A DNA stretch of 64,000 nucleotides from Bacillota bacterium (GTDB taxonomy: Bacteria > Bacillota > Bacilli > Paenibacillales > Paenibacillaceae). The stretch covers positions 1 through 64,000 of the forward strand of contig JAEWAQ010000048.1 in assembly GCA_023391635.1 (NCBI GenBank). Reading direction: 5' to 3'. This document shows positions 41,963-51,848 of this stretch, piece after piece. Position 1 is the first letter of the stretch, and each line of letters starts with the position of its first letter. The notes beneath the pieces are model-generated. The model did not search any database. It saw nothing but the letters and a program-made list of their open reading frames with translations, and had not been told where the DNA came from. Both the position numbers and the translations under genes were made by a program.

Positions 41963-44011
41963 ATGACCATGACTACACACACACAGAGAAAAAATCGTTA
42001 CATGCCGGGTATCGACGGCCTGAGGGCGCTGTCGGTATTGGCAGTGATCGCCTACCATCTCGATCTGCGAGAACTGCCGGGAGGATTCCTGGGCGTCGGG
42101 ATATTCTTCGTCCTGTCCGGCTATCTGATCACGGATCAACTGATCGCCAGATGGAAGCAGGAGCGCAGGCTCGATCTGAAGACGTTCTGGCTGCGCAGAG
42201 CCCGCAGGCTGCTGCCGGCGATGGTCCTGACGACGGCGGCGGTGTCTGCCTGGCTGGCGATCGTCGACCCGTCCCGGCTTGGGAGCTTGGCCGGCGATAT
42301 TGGATCCGCTGCTGCGTACGTAAACAATTGGTGGCTGATTTATCACCAGGTCTCGTATTTCGAGAGTTTCGGGCCGCCCTCGCCCTTCGGTCATTATTGG
42401 TCGCTCGCGGTGGAGGAGCAATTCTACCTGGTCTGGCCGATTGCGCTGCTCTTGCTGCTGCGGTTCGTTCCCCGCAGAGGCCGGGCGGCGGCATGGATGC
42501 TGGCTGGCGCCGCTGCTTCGGCGCTGCTCATGGCGTTGCTGTATACGCCGGGTGCCGACCCGAGCCGCGTTTACTACGGCAGCGACACGCGCGTGTTCGG
42601 TCTGCTGATCGGCGCGGCGCTCGCGGTCGTGTGGCCGAGCGGCAAGCTCGCCGCCGTCCTGCCGCCGGTGAGGAGAGCTGTGCTCGATGCGGTAGGCGCA
42701 TGTGCGCTGGCTGTAATTCTCTATATGGTCGTTCAAGTGGACGAATACGACCCGTTCGTATACCGCGGCGGGCTTGTACTGCTGTCGGTGCTGACGGCGG
42801 TCGTCGTCGCGGTGCTCGCGCATCCGGCGAGCCGACTGGCGCGATTGTTGTCCGCGAAACCGTTGCGCTGGATCGGCGCTCGTTCGTATGGTCTCTATCT
42901 GTGGCATTATCCCGTTATTGTGCTGACGAATCCGGCTGTGAATACAGGTGAATTCCACTTAACGCGGGCATTGCTGCAAGTTGCTGCCAGCTTCTTGTTG
43001 GCCGCGCTGTCGTGGAAGCTGGTAGAGGAGCCGATCTTGCGCGGCAAGCGGCAGGGCAGTCAAGCAGAGAATAGCGGGGCGGACACGGACAATGATAGGA
43101 AGAGAAAGCCGGCAGTTGTCTTATTGACAACTGGAATTGCACTAGCCATGTGCGTCTCGTGCGGAGGAGCGGGGCTGACGGATTCGGCAAGCGTAGTCGC
43201 GGCCAAGCAGGAGCCGGATGCCTCCAAGATTGCGGTTCCTATTCCGATATCGATTGCCCTGCCCGTCTTCAAGCCCGGATCTCCACCTACGGGCAGCCAA
43301 ACCGCCGGATGGAAGTCCAACGGAGCTGTCGAAGGAGGGAGTTCGGCGACGTCCCGCGGCGACGGGGTAACGGATGCTAATGCGGATCATGCCGAACTCG
43401 ATGAAGGCAGCGGCACGGTTCAAGAAGCGAATAATGAGAAGAACAGCAGCGGAAAAAGCGATGCGAATACGAGCGAGAAGAGCGAAGACAAGGCGGACAC
43501 GGGAGGACAAGCGGAAGCGGAACCCATATCCGGCAAAGAGGTAACGATCATTGGCGATTCCGTCCTTCTTGCCGTTGAGCCCTATCTGGAGAAGCGGCTG
43601 CCCGGCGCGGTCATAGATGGCAAGATCGGCAGGCAGCTGTCCCAGGCGGACGATGCGGTCAAGGAACTGTCCAAGAATGGGAAGCTGGGGGATATCGTGA
43701 TCCTCGAATTGGGGACGAACGGGACTTTTTCCGACAAGAGCCTGACCTATCTGCTCGATCTGCTGGGCAAGGACCGACACATCCTTCTGGTCAACGTTCG
43801 CGTGCCGAAGAAGTGGCAGGACGACGTCAACGACAAGCTGAAGGAAGCGGCGGCTGCTTACGACAATGTATCCCTCCTTGATTGGTACGCGCTCAGCGCC
43901 GGGAAGGAAGCGTATTTCGGCAAGGATGGCGTTCATCCGACACGTACGGGAGCCGAGGCGTATACGGCTATGCTGGCTGATAGTGTGAAGAGCCATCGTT
44001 CAAAATTGTAA
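41963..44011 (+). CDS. OatA-like acyltransferase 3 with C-terminal SGNH domain
   Basis: The 682-residue protein has an N-terminal acyltransferase-3 domain with about ten membrane helices (PGIDGLRALSVLAVIAYHL, with the key His) to about residue 365, then a helix, a long Ser/Gly/Asp-rich linker (about 400-520), and an SGNH hydrolase domain with the nucleophile in IIGDSV (near residue 533), ELGTNG, and DGVHPT (near 655). This is the OatA architecture, which O-acetylates peptidoglycan or other wall polymers and protects against lysozyme. AAGGAG precedes the ATG. Confidence 0.92.
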   Translation: MTMTTHTQRKNRYMPGIDGLRALSVLAVIAYHLDLRELPGGFLGVGIFFVLSGYLITDQLIARWKQERRLDLKTFWLRRARRLLPAMVLTTAAVSAWLAIVDPSRLGSLAGDIGSAAAYVNNWWLIYHQVSYFESFGPPSPFGHYWSLAVEEQFYLVWPIALLLLLRFVPRRGRAAAWMLAGAAASALLMALLYTPGADPSRVYYGSDTRVFGLLIGAALAVVWPSGKLAAVLPPVRRAVLDAVGACALAVILYMVVQVDEYDPFVYRGGLVLLSVLTAVVVAVLAHPASRLARLLSAKPLRWIGARSYGLYLWHYPVIVLTNPAVNTGEFHLTRALLQVAASFLLAALSWKLVEEPILRGKRQGSQAENSGADTDNDRKRKPAVVLLTTGIALAMCVSCGGAGLTDSASVVAAKQEPDASKIAVPIPISIALPVFKPGSPPTGSQTAGWKSNGAVEGGSSATSRGDGVTDANADHAELDEGSGTVQEANNEKNSSGKSDANTSEKSEDKADTGGQAEAEPISGKEVTIIGDSVLLAVEPYLEKRLPGAVIDGKIGRQLSQADDAVKELSKNGKLGDIVILELGTNGTFSDKSLTYLLDLLGKDRHILLVNVRVPKKWQDDVNDKLKEAAAAYDNVSLLDWYALSAGKEAYFGKDGVHPTRTGAEAYTAMLADSVKSHRSKL

Positions 44012-44080
44012 ATATGAATCGGTGAGCAGGGATCTGGCGGATTGTGTCGAATATGGATCCTTATACAGAGGGTGAACTTC

Positions 44081-47000
44081 ATGTTTAAGAGATCCATGCT
44101 CATCGGCCTCATTGTATTAATCGCTACATCGCTCATCCCGCTGTCGATCATACACACTCGTATGCAGCAAGAGAGCGACCTTCAAGTTCGCAAAGGCGTC
44201 TTGGACCTGACGACTTGGGACTATACGCGGCAACCGAGAATCAAGCTCGACGGAGAATGGGAATTTTATTGGCACCGCTTGTTGACCCCCGCCGATTTTC
44301 AGCAAATCGATCAAGCAGCGTTAAACACCGCCTACATGAAAGTGCCCGCCGGATGGAACGGAAAAATCGTGGATGGCCAGCCATTGCCCGTCCACGGCTT
44401 CGCCACCTACCGGATGCTGCTGAAACATGTGCCAGTCGGCGGTGTATTTGCGTTGGAAAAGAAAAACATCCGCTTCTCCAGCGCGGTCTATGTGAATGGC
44501 GTCAAGCTGTTCGAAGACGGCGTTCCTGCCGAGCGCGCAGCGAATTACGTGCCTGGCAATGTACCGCAATTCGGACTGTTCCCGGTGCAGCAAGGGGACG
44601 TCGAAATCGTAATCCAGGTTGCGAACTTCGATTATTTTAACGCAGGAATACCTGCATCCTTATATTTCGGGGAACAGGTTGCCTTGATCGCTCGACAGCA
44701 GGGAAGCGTGACGAGCGAATTCAGCATGCTGGCCGTATTGGGCGTGCTGGCGCTGATCTACCTGATCTGCTTTGCAACTGCGGCTTTGTATCGAGTCAGG
44801 GATTACAGCTTGCTCGGGTTTGCAGCGATCTGCTTGCTGTATATTGCGTATCACGGATTAATGGGCGAACGTTCCCTGCTGCGCATATTGCCCGACATGC
44901 CATTTGAAATCGTCTACAAGGCGAAAGATATTATTTCGATGGTCTGCCTGATTGCGGCGTCTTGGCTTTTCTATAAACTGCAACCAAAGATCATTCCGCT
45001 GCGGTTGCTGCAGGCGCTGACGACGATTCTCGTCGGATTCGCCATTCTGGTGGCGGTTGTGCCCATTCGAGGGTATACGGCGCTTCAACTGTACGTGATC
45101 CCGTTGTATGAAATCATGCTGATTTGGCTGCTGGTGAAGAGCATCGTTCTATATATCAAAGGTCCGCCGAACCATCATCTCAAAGATTTGCTGCTGTTTA
45201 TGGCCATTCTGACGATCAACCTGTATTCCCTGGACATCTTGTTGTTCGCCATGTCCCTCAAGGAAAGCTTTGTTCTCGCGAACGTTTACTTGTTCATCTT
45301 CAACGTCATAATGGTCTTCTATGTCGTACTTCGGTTCTTCGAAGCTTATCGAACAGTGGAAGGGATGAAGAACCAGCTGATTGCGGTTGACAAGATCAAG
45401 GACGACTTCCTCTCTACCACGTCGCATGAATTGAAGACGCCGCTGAACGCGATCGTCAGCATTACGGATACGTTGATAAGAGGGGTAGAAGGACCGGTCA
45501 CCGCGCAACAAGCGCACAACTTGTCCATAATAATGGGCAGCGGAAGAAGGTTGACCCACATGGTCAATGAGCTGCTCGATTATGCCAAGCTGAAGCACGG
45601 GGACATTGTCTTGCATCCGGGCAGTGTAAATTTGAGAGAGACCGCCGATTCCGTACTGCGCATGCATGCGTTCCTGCTCGGCGGCAAGCCGATCGAACTG
45701 TTCAATGCCATTCCGGCGGATTTTCCTGCCGCTTATGTGGACGGCAATCGATTGATGCAAATTTTGCACAATCTGGTCGGCAACGCGATCAAGTTCACCG
45801 AACACGGCGTGATTGAGATTGGCGCCAGTCTTGCGCCGGGCAAAATGAACGTCAGCGTGCGGGACACGGGGATCGGGATCGCGCCGGACATGCAGAAGCG
45901 GATTTTTCAGGCATTCGAACAAGTGGATGCGTCGGAGACCCGAAGCTACGAGGGGACCGGCCTTGGACTCAGCATCACCAAACGGCTGGTGGAGCTTCAC
46001 GGCGGAGAGATTGGGGTGGAATCCACGCCCGGCCGCGGATCGGTATTTACATTTACGCTGTCCCGTAAGGAAGGCTACCTGCCTGCCGTCGTAAAGTCCG
46101 ATCTGCCGCATCGAGCGATTGACGACAAATCGCCGCTTGCCGACGGGTCCGCGTCTGTCCCGGAAACGGCCTTATATCCGATTCGCATTGCGGGGAGCAG
46201 CAAGGAGCCGATTCTGGCAGTTGACGACGATTACGCGAACTTGCAATCAATGATCAATCTGTTCAAGCTGGAAGGGCATCCGATCGTCGCCGTCAATCGG
46301 GGACAAGCGGCACTCGACGAGCTGGAGCGGAATCCGGGTTACGACCTGGTCATTCTCGATATCATGATGCCAGGCATGTCCGGATTCGAGACGTTGGAGA
46401 AGATCAGGGGACGATTCTCTCCGTTCGAGCTGCCGGTTCTGATGCTGACGGCCAGGAACCGGACGTCGGACGTGAAGCTGGCGATGGAGCTTGGTGCCAA
46501 TGATTTCGTCGGCAAACCGTTTGAAGCAGAAGAGCTGTTGGCGCGTGTCCGCAGCCTGACCCGACTGAAAGCTTCGGTCAGAGATGCCGCGAACGCGGAA
46601 ATTGCCTTCTTGCGCTCGCAGATCAAGCCGCATTTTCTGTACAATGCCTTGAATGCTATCGCCACATTGTGCATCAATGCGCCTCATAAGGCGGAGGAAT
46701 TGACGCTCAGTTTGTCAGAGTATTTGCGGAGCAGCTTCGATTTTAAGCAGCTCGACGCGCTTGTGCCGCTGCATCATGAATTGGAACTGGTCGAAGCCTA
46801 TGTTCGCATTGAGCAGGCACGCTTCGGCGGACGGCTTCAAGTGGAATATGACATCGATGCTGATCGATATACCCGAATTCCTCCGCTCAGCTTGCAGCCG
46901 TTGGTTGAGAATGCGATCAGGCACGGTCTGATGTCCAGGATCGTCGGAGGAAAAGTGCGGATTTCCGTGAAAGAGACGCCGGGGGCGGGGATCCGATTCG

Positions 47001-47197
47001 AAGTGGCGGATAACGGGAAGGGCATAAACGAACTCGTGCGCAAGGAATTGCTTGATCCGGATCAAGTTCGGGACAGGAAGGGCGTCGGTCTGTGGAATAT
47101 TAGCCGGAGAATCAAGCTGTTATATGGGACAAGCATTCAATTGGACAGCACCGAAGGGGGCGGGACGACCGTCTCGTTCACGGTGCCGCCGACGTAA
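44081..47197 (+). CDS. Hybrid histidine kinase with 7TMR sensor, receiver and second LytS-like kinase
   Basis: The 1038-residue protein has an outer beta-rich 7TMR-DISM ligand domain (about 30-205), seven membrane helices (about 210-410), HisKA with H449 (TSHELKTPLN), HATPase (EGTGLGLSITKR), a receiver with D760 (VILDIMMPG), and a second kinase of the LytS/His_kinase type with H851 (QIKPHFLYNAL) and its own ATPase domain. Two kinases around one receiver form an internal relay. No DNA-binding domain, and no response regulator gene nearby. AGAGGGTG precedes ATG 44081. Confidence 0.92.
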   Translation: MFKRSMLIGLIVLIATSLIPLSIIHTRMQQESDLQVRKGVLDLTTWDYTRQPRIKLDGEWEFYWHRLLTPADFQQIDQAALNTAYMKVPAGWNGKIVDGQPLPVHGFATYRMLLKHVPVGGVFALEKKNIRFSSAVYVNGVKLFEDGVPAERAANYVPGNVPQFGLFPVQQGDVEIVIQVANFDYFNAGIPASLYFGEQVALIARQQGSVTSEFSMLAVLGVLALIYLICFATAALYRVRDYSLLGFAAICLLYIAYHGLMGERSLLRILPDMPFEIVYKAKDIISMVCLIAASWLFYKLQPKIIPLRLLQALTTILVGFAILVAVVPIRGYTALQLYVIPLYEIMLIWLLVKSIVLYIKGPPNHHLKDLLLFMAILTINLYSLDILLFAMSLKESFVLANVYLFIFNVIMVFYVVLRFFEAYRTVEGMKNQLIAVDKIKDDFLSTTSHELKTPLNAIVSITDTLIRGVEGPVTAQQAHNLSIIMGSGRRLTHMVNELLDYAKLKHGDIVLHPGSVNLRETADSVLRMHAFLLGGKPIELFNAIPADFPAAYVDGNRLMQILHNLVGNAIKFTEHGVIEIGASLAPGKMNVSVRDTGIGIAPDMQKRIFQAFEQVDASETRSYEGTGLGLSITKRLVELHGGEIGVESTPGRGSVFTFTLSRKEGYLPAVVKSDLPHRAIDDKSPLADGSASVPETALYPIRIAGSSKEPILAVDDDYANLQSMINLFKLEGHPIVAVNRGQAALDELERNPGYDLVILDIMMPGMSGFETLEKIRGRFSPFELPVLMLTARNRTSDVKLAMELGANDFVGKPFEAEELLARVRSLTRLKASVRDAANAEIAFLRSQIKPHFLYNALNAIATLCINAPHKAEELTLSLSEYLRSSFDFKQLDALVPLHHELELVEAYVRIEQARFGGRLQVEYDIDADRYTRIPPLSLQPLVENAIRHGLMSRIVGGKVRISVKETPGAGIRFEVADNGKGINELVRKELLDPDQVRDRKGVGLWNISRRIKLLYGTSIQLDSTEGGGTTVSFTVPPT

Positions 47198-47330
47198 GTG
47201 GCAGAGAAGCCGATCAAACTGCCGGCGAGGAGCAGAATGACGGCCGTTTGCGTTCCGCCGCATGAATGATTAATATGAAAATGAAAAAAGCGAGCCATCA
47301 TTCAACCAGACAAGTCAGGAGGCTATGCAG

Positions 47331-47874
47331 TTGAAGATTACGGCAATGGTAGGCAGCTTGAGGCAGCAATCGTACAACAGACAACTCGCGGACACGATCG
47401 AGGAACGCTATCGGGATCGATTCGAGCTCCAGATCGCGGATATCCGTTCCTTGCCGCTTCAATCAGGACAAGGAAGAGGAAGCGCCGCAGCCGGTGCGGG
47501 ATCTGCGCCAGGCGATATCGGGAGCGGACGGGGTCATGCTGATCACGCCGGAGTATAATTGGTCGGTGCCGGGCGTGCTCAAGAATGCGCTCGATTGGCT
47601 GTCGCGGGTCGAGAAGGTCATGATCGGCAAGCCGGTCATGATTGCCGGCGTGTCGACCGGGGCGATGGGCACGATCCGCGCCCAGCTGCACTTGCGGGAA
47701 GTGCTCGCAGGGATGAGGGCGAAGCTGCTGCCTCCTGCGGGCAATGAGATGTTGATCGCGAGCGCCGCCCAGAAGTTCGACGCGGCGACGGGCCGGTTGG
47801 CGGACGAGGCAACGCTTCGGTTCGTGGATGAAGTAGTCGGGCGGTTCGTTGAATTCGTGCAAACATCGCGATAA
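47331..47874 (+). pseudogene. NADPH-dependent FMN reductase, frameshifted
   Basis: Two frames make up one family member. The first, from TTG 47331 (AGGAGG at 47317), gives the N terminus with AMVGSLRQQSYNRQLADTI. It loses sense near 47460. The other frame then continues as NQDKEEEAPQPVRDLRQAISGADGVMLITPEYN and runs to 47874 with the PEYNWSVPGVLKNALDW flavin motif. In relatives the join reads L-(Y/F)-N-Q-D, so two bases appear to be missing (or one gained) after CTTC. The product should be inactive unless this is a sequencing error. Confidence 0.85.
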
Positions 47875-47892
47875 TCGGATACGAAATAGCGT

Positions 47893-47926
47893 CGAAGCCG
47901 CCTCCGGCAATCGGAAGGCGGCTTCG
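47893..47926. terminator. Bidirectional hairpin between convergent genes
   Basis: CGAAGCCGCCT pairs with GGCGGCTTCG-type right arm around CCGGCAATCGGA. It lies between the FMN reductase remnant and the minus-strand YbjN gene. No strong T-tract. Confidence 0.55.
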
Positions 47927-47935
47927 ATCGTTGCT

Positions 47936-48868
47936 TCAGCCGTTGTCGGCGTCAGTCCATTGCCGGATCGTCGGCAGGTCGTTCTCCACTTGCTCCAAGT
48001 GGCTAGCAAGTATGGCGCCGAACTCGGCAGCATCGCGTGTGCTGCCGAGGAATACGGTCGTGCGGAACCGCACTTCGCCATCTTCTTCGTCCATCTCGTA
48101 ACTGCCGCCAGACAAGTCGTAATTCGCGTTCATCAACGCCAGGGCAGCGGAGTGGCGGGACGGCTCCGGGATCGGGTCCGGCAGGACGGAATAGATCGTA
48201 CAGAAGTCTTCCGATTCCGCCAGATAGATCAAGCCGGTCCAACTGCCGCCGCGGCTGGAGAACCGGAGTCGGATGATCCGATCGTCGGCATGCTCGTATT
48301 TCAAGCCTTTCAGCTGCAGGAACGATTCGATTCGTTCTTGCAAGGCGGACGACTCTTCGTCTTGCGATTGCTCGGACCAGCTCGTCCGGTATCCCGTCTT
48401 CAGCGTCCCGCTGGCTTGCAGAGATTCCGGCAACGCAACCTGCTGCTTGATCTCCATCGCCATCCAGCATTCCGTCAGCCGAAGCGGGACGAACCCTCGA
48501 TTGCGATCGAGCTTCTCTGGCTCGAACAGAGAGCGGAACACGTCCTCCGCGTCGCCGTCACTTTTCGCATATAAGATCGCGAGATTCGGACGCAAAGCTG
48601 CCCGGACCTCGAACGGTTGGTCCGCTTCGAATGCCGGCGCTTCTCCGCTCATGTGGCGAAACAGATGAAACCATTCATTTTCCACAATACGATCGTAGAT
48701 CTCTCCGCTAATCTCGAACGAGATCTCGCATGCGGAAGACTCGGCTTCGCTGCGGAAGTCGACTTGCAGCAACTGCGCTTCGAGCGTCTCATTCGTCAGC
48801 GTCTCGAACGATATCGACGTGCTCGCTTTCATGCTGGATTCTCCAGCCGGCTTGCGAAATTCGGCCAT
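47936..48868 (-). CDS. YbjN-domain protein (secretion-chaperone fold)
   Basis: The 310-residue protein has an unknown N-terminal half and a C-terminal YbjN domain (about 180-300) with ERIESFLQLKGLKYEHADDR, the FCTIYSVLPDPIPEPSRHSAA core, NANYDLSGGSYEMDEEDGEVRFRTTV and a final helix. YbjN proteins share the type III secretion chaperone fold. The gene starts 34 bases after a 953-codon gene with cargo-like features, in the same direction, so it may serve as its chaperone. AGGAGG precedes the ATG. Confidence 0.82.
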   Translation of the reverse strand: MAEFRKPAGESSMKASTSISFETLTNETLEAQLLQVDFRSEAESSACEISFEISGEIYDRIVENEWFHLFRHMSGEAPAFEADQPFEVRAALRPNLAILYAKSDGDAEDVFRSLFEPEKLDRNRGFVPLRLTECWMAMEIKQQVALPESLQASGTLKTGYRTSWSEQSQDEESSALQERIESFLQLKGLKYEHADDRIIRLRFSSRGGSWTGLIYLAESEDFCTIYSVLPDPIPEPSRHSAALALMNANYDLSGGSYEMDEEDGEVRFRTTVFLGSTRDAAEFGAILASHLEQVENDLPTIRQWTDADNG

Positions 48869-48902
48869 GCGCGGGAAGCCTCCTTCTTTCTCGAATCAGG
48901 GA

Positions 48903-51764
48903 TCAATCTGTGCCGACACCGAACAATTCGATACCGGGCTTTACATTCTCGCCTTCCTTTCTGCCCACTGTAAATTTGCCCAACCGCTTCGACTTTTCCA
49001 CCGATAATTTAGCGATTTCGGCATCGATCTCGAGCGACTTCTTCTGACTGACTTCGAACGCAATCTCCCATTCTTTGGGCACGTTGTTCTTATCCCACTC
49101 CTTGCTGAAGCTGAGGGACAATTCCAGCGCGCTGGAGGTGGCAATCTTGTTCACCGTCTCGATCGGGCTCGCGCTGGAATCCCCGGTCAGCCAGCCCCGC
49201 ACCGTGTCATTAATCGTCTCTTCGCCTTGCAGCTTCTCGGCGAATCCCGCGCCGATGTCCTCGAATTGAGGGGTGAGGAACAAGCTGTCCGTTCCGATGT
49301 CGAGCAAGGATCCGCCCGATTTGGCTCCGAGGCTCTTATCCGGCTTCTGCTTGCTGCCCCACTTGTTCTGAATGGCGCCGACCAGATTTTTCAGCACGCC
49401 GGACGCCGGCGTCACCAGCTTGGACGTTATTTTGGCCCAATCCGCGCCTTCTTCCCCGAATTGGAACGGAATCGAACCGGTCGCTTTCAGTTCGATCTCC
49501 CTTAAGATGCCTCCTTCTCTGACCGCAGATCCTTCGAATGAGAAGGTGACATCGTTGCCGCCAAGCTTGACCGTTACCTCCGCTTCCAGTTCAAGAACGT
49601 GTCGGCTCTGGCCTTGGGTGAGCGCCTTAGCTTTCTCTTTCAACTTCTCCAGATCTGTCGTATCGCCCGATTTACCGCCGTTCATGTCCTCGATCCGCTC
49701 TTTATCGAAGCGTTTCAACTTCTTGTAACCGAGCGCTCCGCCGGCCTTCGCAACTTTTGCGTTGACTTCGCCTTGCAGCTTCGTCGTCAATCCGATATCG
49801 ACGTAGTTGTCGCCTTGTATATCCTGCTCTTCGATCATCGCTGCCCACAGCTCGGCTTCTTCGACCGCCTCCATGCCCGATTTGCCGCCTTGACCCCAGA
49901 AATAGTCGGCCGCCGGCGCAGCGATGGTACGCATCTGCCGGTAAAGACCGTAAGATATAAGATTCATCACGCTCTGGGAATCCGTGCCCTGGCCTTCCAG
50001 GAAGACGCCGGCGCGGAAGTTGGCGTCCAGCCCGAACGTCTGGAATCCGGCGCCGAACGTAATCTCCGAGCTGACCTTCAACTCGTCTTTGTCGCGTTCA
50101 GCTTCGCCGGCAAGGCCAAACAGGACGTAGGCGCCGTGCGACACGGGAATTTTCAATTCGAATTCGAGCGAACTGGAATCTCCGATATTGGGCGTAGAGA
50201 CATCGATGATTTTGCCGATTTTGCCCAGACCGCTGTTCAGATTGTCTGCCTCGACGGCTTGCTTGATCGATTTGCCGGCGATGTCGTCCTTTTTGACTTG
50301 TTTTTTGACTTTGCCGGAAAGTTCGTCCTGTTTTTCAATATCCGGACCGGAGGAGGAATCCTTCTCGCCTTTCGTAATGATGCGCGCCTCGTTGACGGCA
50401 GCCTCCTTTTTCTCCTTGAAAATTTCGGAGGCTTTGGTCTGGGCGGCGGACAGGGCGCTGTCCCGAATTTTCTTGGCATTGTCGGGTGTCGCCCTGGCGA
50501 TGGCGTAGGAGGCGGTTTTCGCCGCATTCTTCAATTCCCTGCGCGTTATGTTGGAGGGAATGACTTTCCGGACGATTTCCTCGGCTTTCTTGCTCATCGT
50601 CTCGTCGACGGAATCTTTCGACAGCGTGTAGGCTTCCTTCTTGGCGATCATGCCGAAAAACTTCTGGCCCAGCCCGCTTTTGCTGGAAGTGAGGGAGTTG
50701 GTGCCCAACTGATTGTCGATATCGCTGTTCGCCTGTTCCCGTGCCGAATCCTTCATCTTCTGCCGGAATTCGTTCAGCTCTTTGGAACGCCTCCAGGCGC
50801 CGCGGCCGACGCCGAACTTCAAAACGACCTCCTGCTTGATCGGCTCGAACAGCTTGCTCTGATAAATGTTCTTGATGTCTTCGTCCTGCACCAGGGTGTC
50901 GTCCAGCTCGTGCCGCTTCTCCAGTTCGCCCTCGCCCAGATCTCCGACCTCGACTTTGTTGTCGAGAAACTTCGCATCTTGCTTGATTTGGTCAGTCATC
51001 GCTTTCTTCGTTTGCGTGACGGCGTCTTTGGCGATCTTGGCCGCTTCCTCGCGGGCAAGCTTTAAAGCTTTCTCCTTGGCGGAAGCAAGCTGCTTGCCCA
51101 GATCTTTCTTGGGCTCCGGCGTTGTCCGGTCATAGCCTTGTCTGGCCGCATTCTCCATGCGGGTTTTCTTGTCGGATGTAATCACGGTCGGGACGACTTC
51201 GTCGGCATAGCGCTTCAGGGACGCGTTCACGATGCCTGCCCCGTCCACATTCGTACTCGTATATTTTTTGGCGTCCGATTTTTCCTGTTTGCTGTATCCC
51301 TTGCTCTTACTGATGGACTTGTCGACGGCGGCTGTCGCGGCGGCCTTCAGGCTGTCGCGGAGATCGCTTGCCGAGCTGTCTTTGCTCAGAAAAGCCAGCG
51401 CTTGCGCCCCTGTCTTCTCCGTCGTCTCGTCGAAGAGCGCCTGGCCGATGGTCGGCGCTTCTGCGTCCCGGGCTTCGTCTATCTTCTCCTTGCGGATCTC
51501 TTCCGGAGAAGGCTGTGGAGCGGAAGAGGGAGCGCCTCCGGACCCGGAAGAACCTCCGGCGGTCGATTTGTCATCCTTCTGCATTTGCATGATCGCGCCG
51601 ACCGTCCGGTTGCCGGCAAGCTGCTGCAAATTCATATACTGGCCGACCTTGTTGCCTCCGGGCGAAAGTCCCGAGTCAGGGCGGTCTTGCGTGCGAGGAG
51701 CATGATCCTGCGATGCGTGCGTGTTCAATCTATCCGATTGTTGCATAGGCGCTTGCGAGGGCAT
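48903..51764 (-). CDS. Large protein with eCIS-cargo-like N-terminal motif
   Basis: The 953-residue protein begins with a disordered Gln/Ser/Asp-rich tail, then LQQLAGNRTVGAIMQ (46-60), close to the LQRxAGNxAVxxLLQ motif seen at the start of many proteins linked with extracellular contractile injection systems and DUF4157. After a Ser/Gly linker comes a long Lys/Ala-rich helical region (about 90-500) and a C-terminal half with beta-rich patterns (ELKIPVSHGAYVLFGLAGEAERD, then ELEAEVTVKLGGNDVTFSFEG). No signal peptide. No named domain recognised in the C-terminal half. Ribosome site GAGGAGG. Confidence 0.75.
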   Translation of the reverse strand: MPSQAPMQQSDRLNTHASQDHAPRTQDRPDSGLSPGGNKVGQYMNLQQLAGNRTVGAIMQMQKDDKSTAGGSSGSGGAPSSAPQPSPEEIRKEKIDEARDAEAPTIGQALFDETTEKTGAQALAFLSKDSSASDLRDSLKAAATAAVDKSISKSKGYSKQEKSDAKKYTSTNVDGAGIVNASLKRYADEVVPTVITSDKKTRMENAARQGYDRTTPEPKKDLGKQLASAKEKALKLAREEAAKIAKDAVTQTKKAMTDQIKQDAKFLDNKVEVGDLGEGELEKRHELDDTLVQDEDIKNIYQSKLFEPIKQEVVLKFGVGRGAWRRSKELNEFRQKMKDSAREQANSDIDNQLGTNSLTSSKSGLGQKFFGMIAKKEAYTLSKDSVDETMSKKAEEIVRKVIPSNITRRELKNAAKTASYAIARATPDNAKKIRDSALSAAQTKASEIFKEKKEAAVNEARIITKGEKDSSSGPDIEKQDELSGKVKKQVKKDDIAGKSIKQAVEADNLNSGLGKIGKIIDVSTPNIGDSSSLEFELKIPVSHGAYVLFGLAGEAERDKDELKVSSEITFGAGFQTFGLDANFRAGVFLEGQGTDSQSVMNLISYGLYRQMRTIAAPAADYFWGQGGKSGMEAVEEAELWAAMIEEQDIQGDNYVDIGLTTKLQGEVNAKVAKAGGALGYKKLKRFDKERIEDMNGGKSGDTTDLEKLKEKAKALTQGQSRHVLELEAEVTVKLGGNDVTFSFEGSAVREGGILREIELKATGSIPFQFGEEGADWAKITSKLVTPASGVLKNLVGAIQNKWGSKQKPDKSLGAKSGGSLLDIGTDSLFLTPQFEDIGAGFAEKLQGEETINDTVRGWLTGDSSASPIETVNKIATSSALELSLSFSKEWDKNNVPKEWEIAFEVSQKKSLEIDAEIAKLSVEKSKRLGKFTVGRKEGENVKPGIELFGVGTD

Positions 51765-51796
51765 ACCCGTGCCTCCTCTTTATCGTTGTCCCTATT

Positions 51797-51805
51797 ATAT
51801 CAGGA
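51797..51805 (-). promoter_or_regulatory. Extended -10 promoter of the cargo-like gene
   Basis: On the minus strand TGATATAAT lies about 32 bases before the ATG. The TG extension compensates for the poor -35 hexamer. Confidence 0.5.
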
Positions 51806-51848
51806 TTGGAAGAAAAGGGCACGGCATCATTTGCTATAATACGACTCG

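Noticed and set aside
41921..42958. 345-codon minus-strand frame opposite the acyltransferase gene
   Set aside because: Antisense to the membrane domain of an OatA-like protein; rich in Arg, Gln and His as expected of a shadow.
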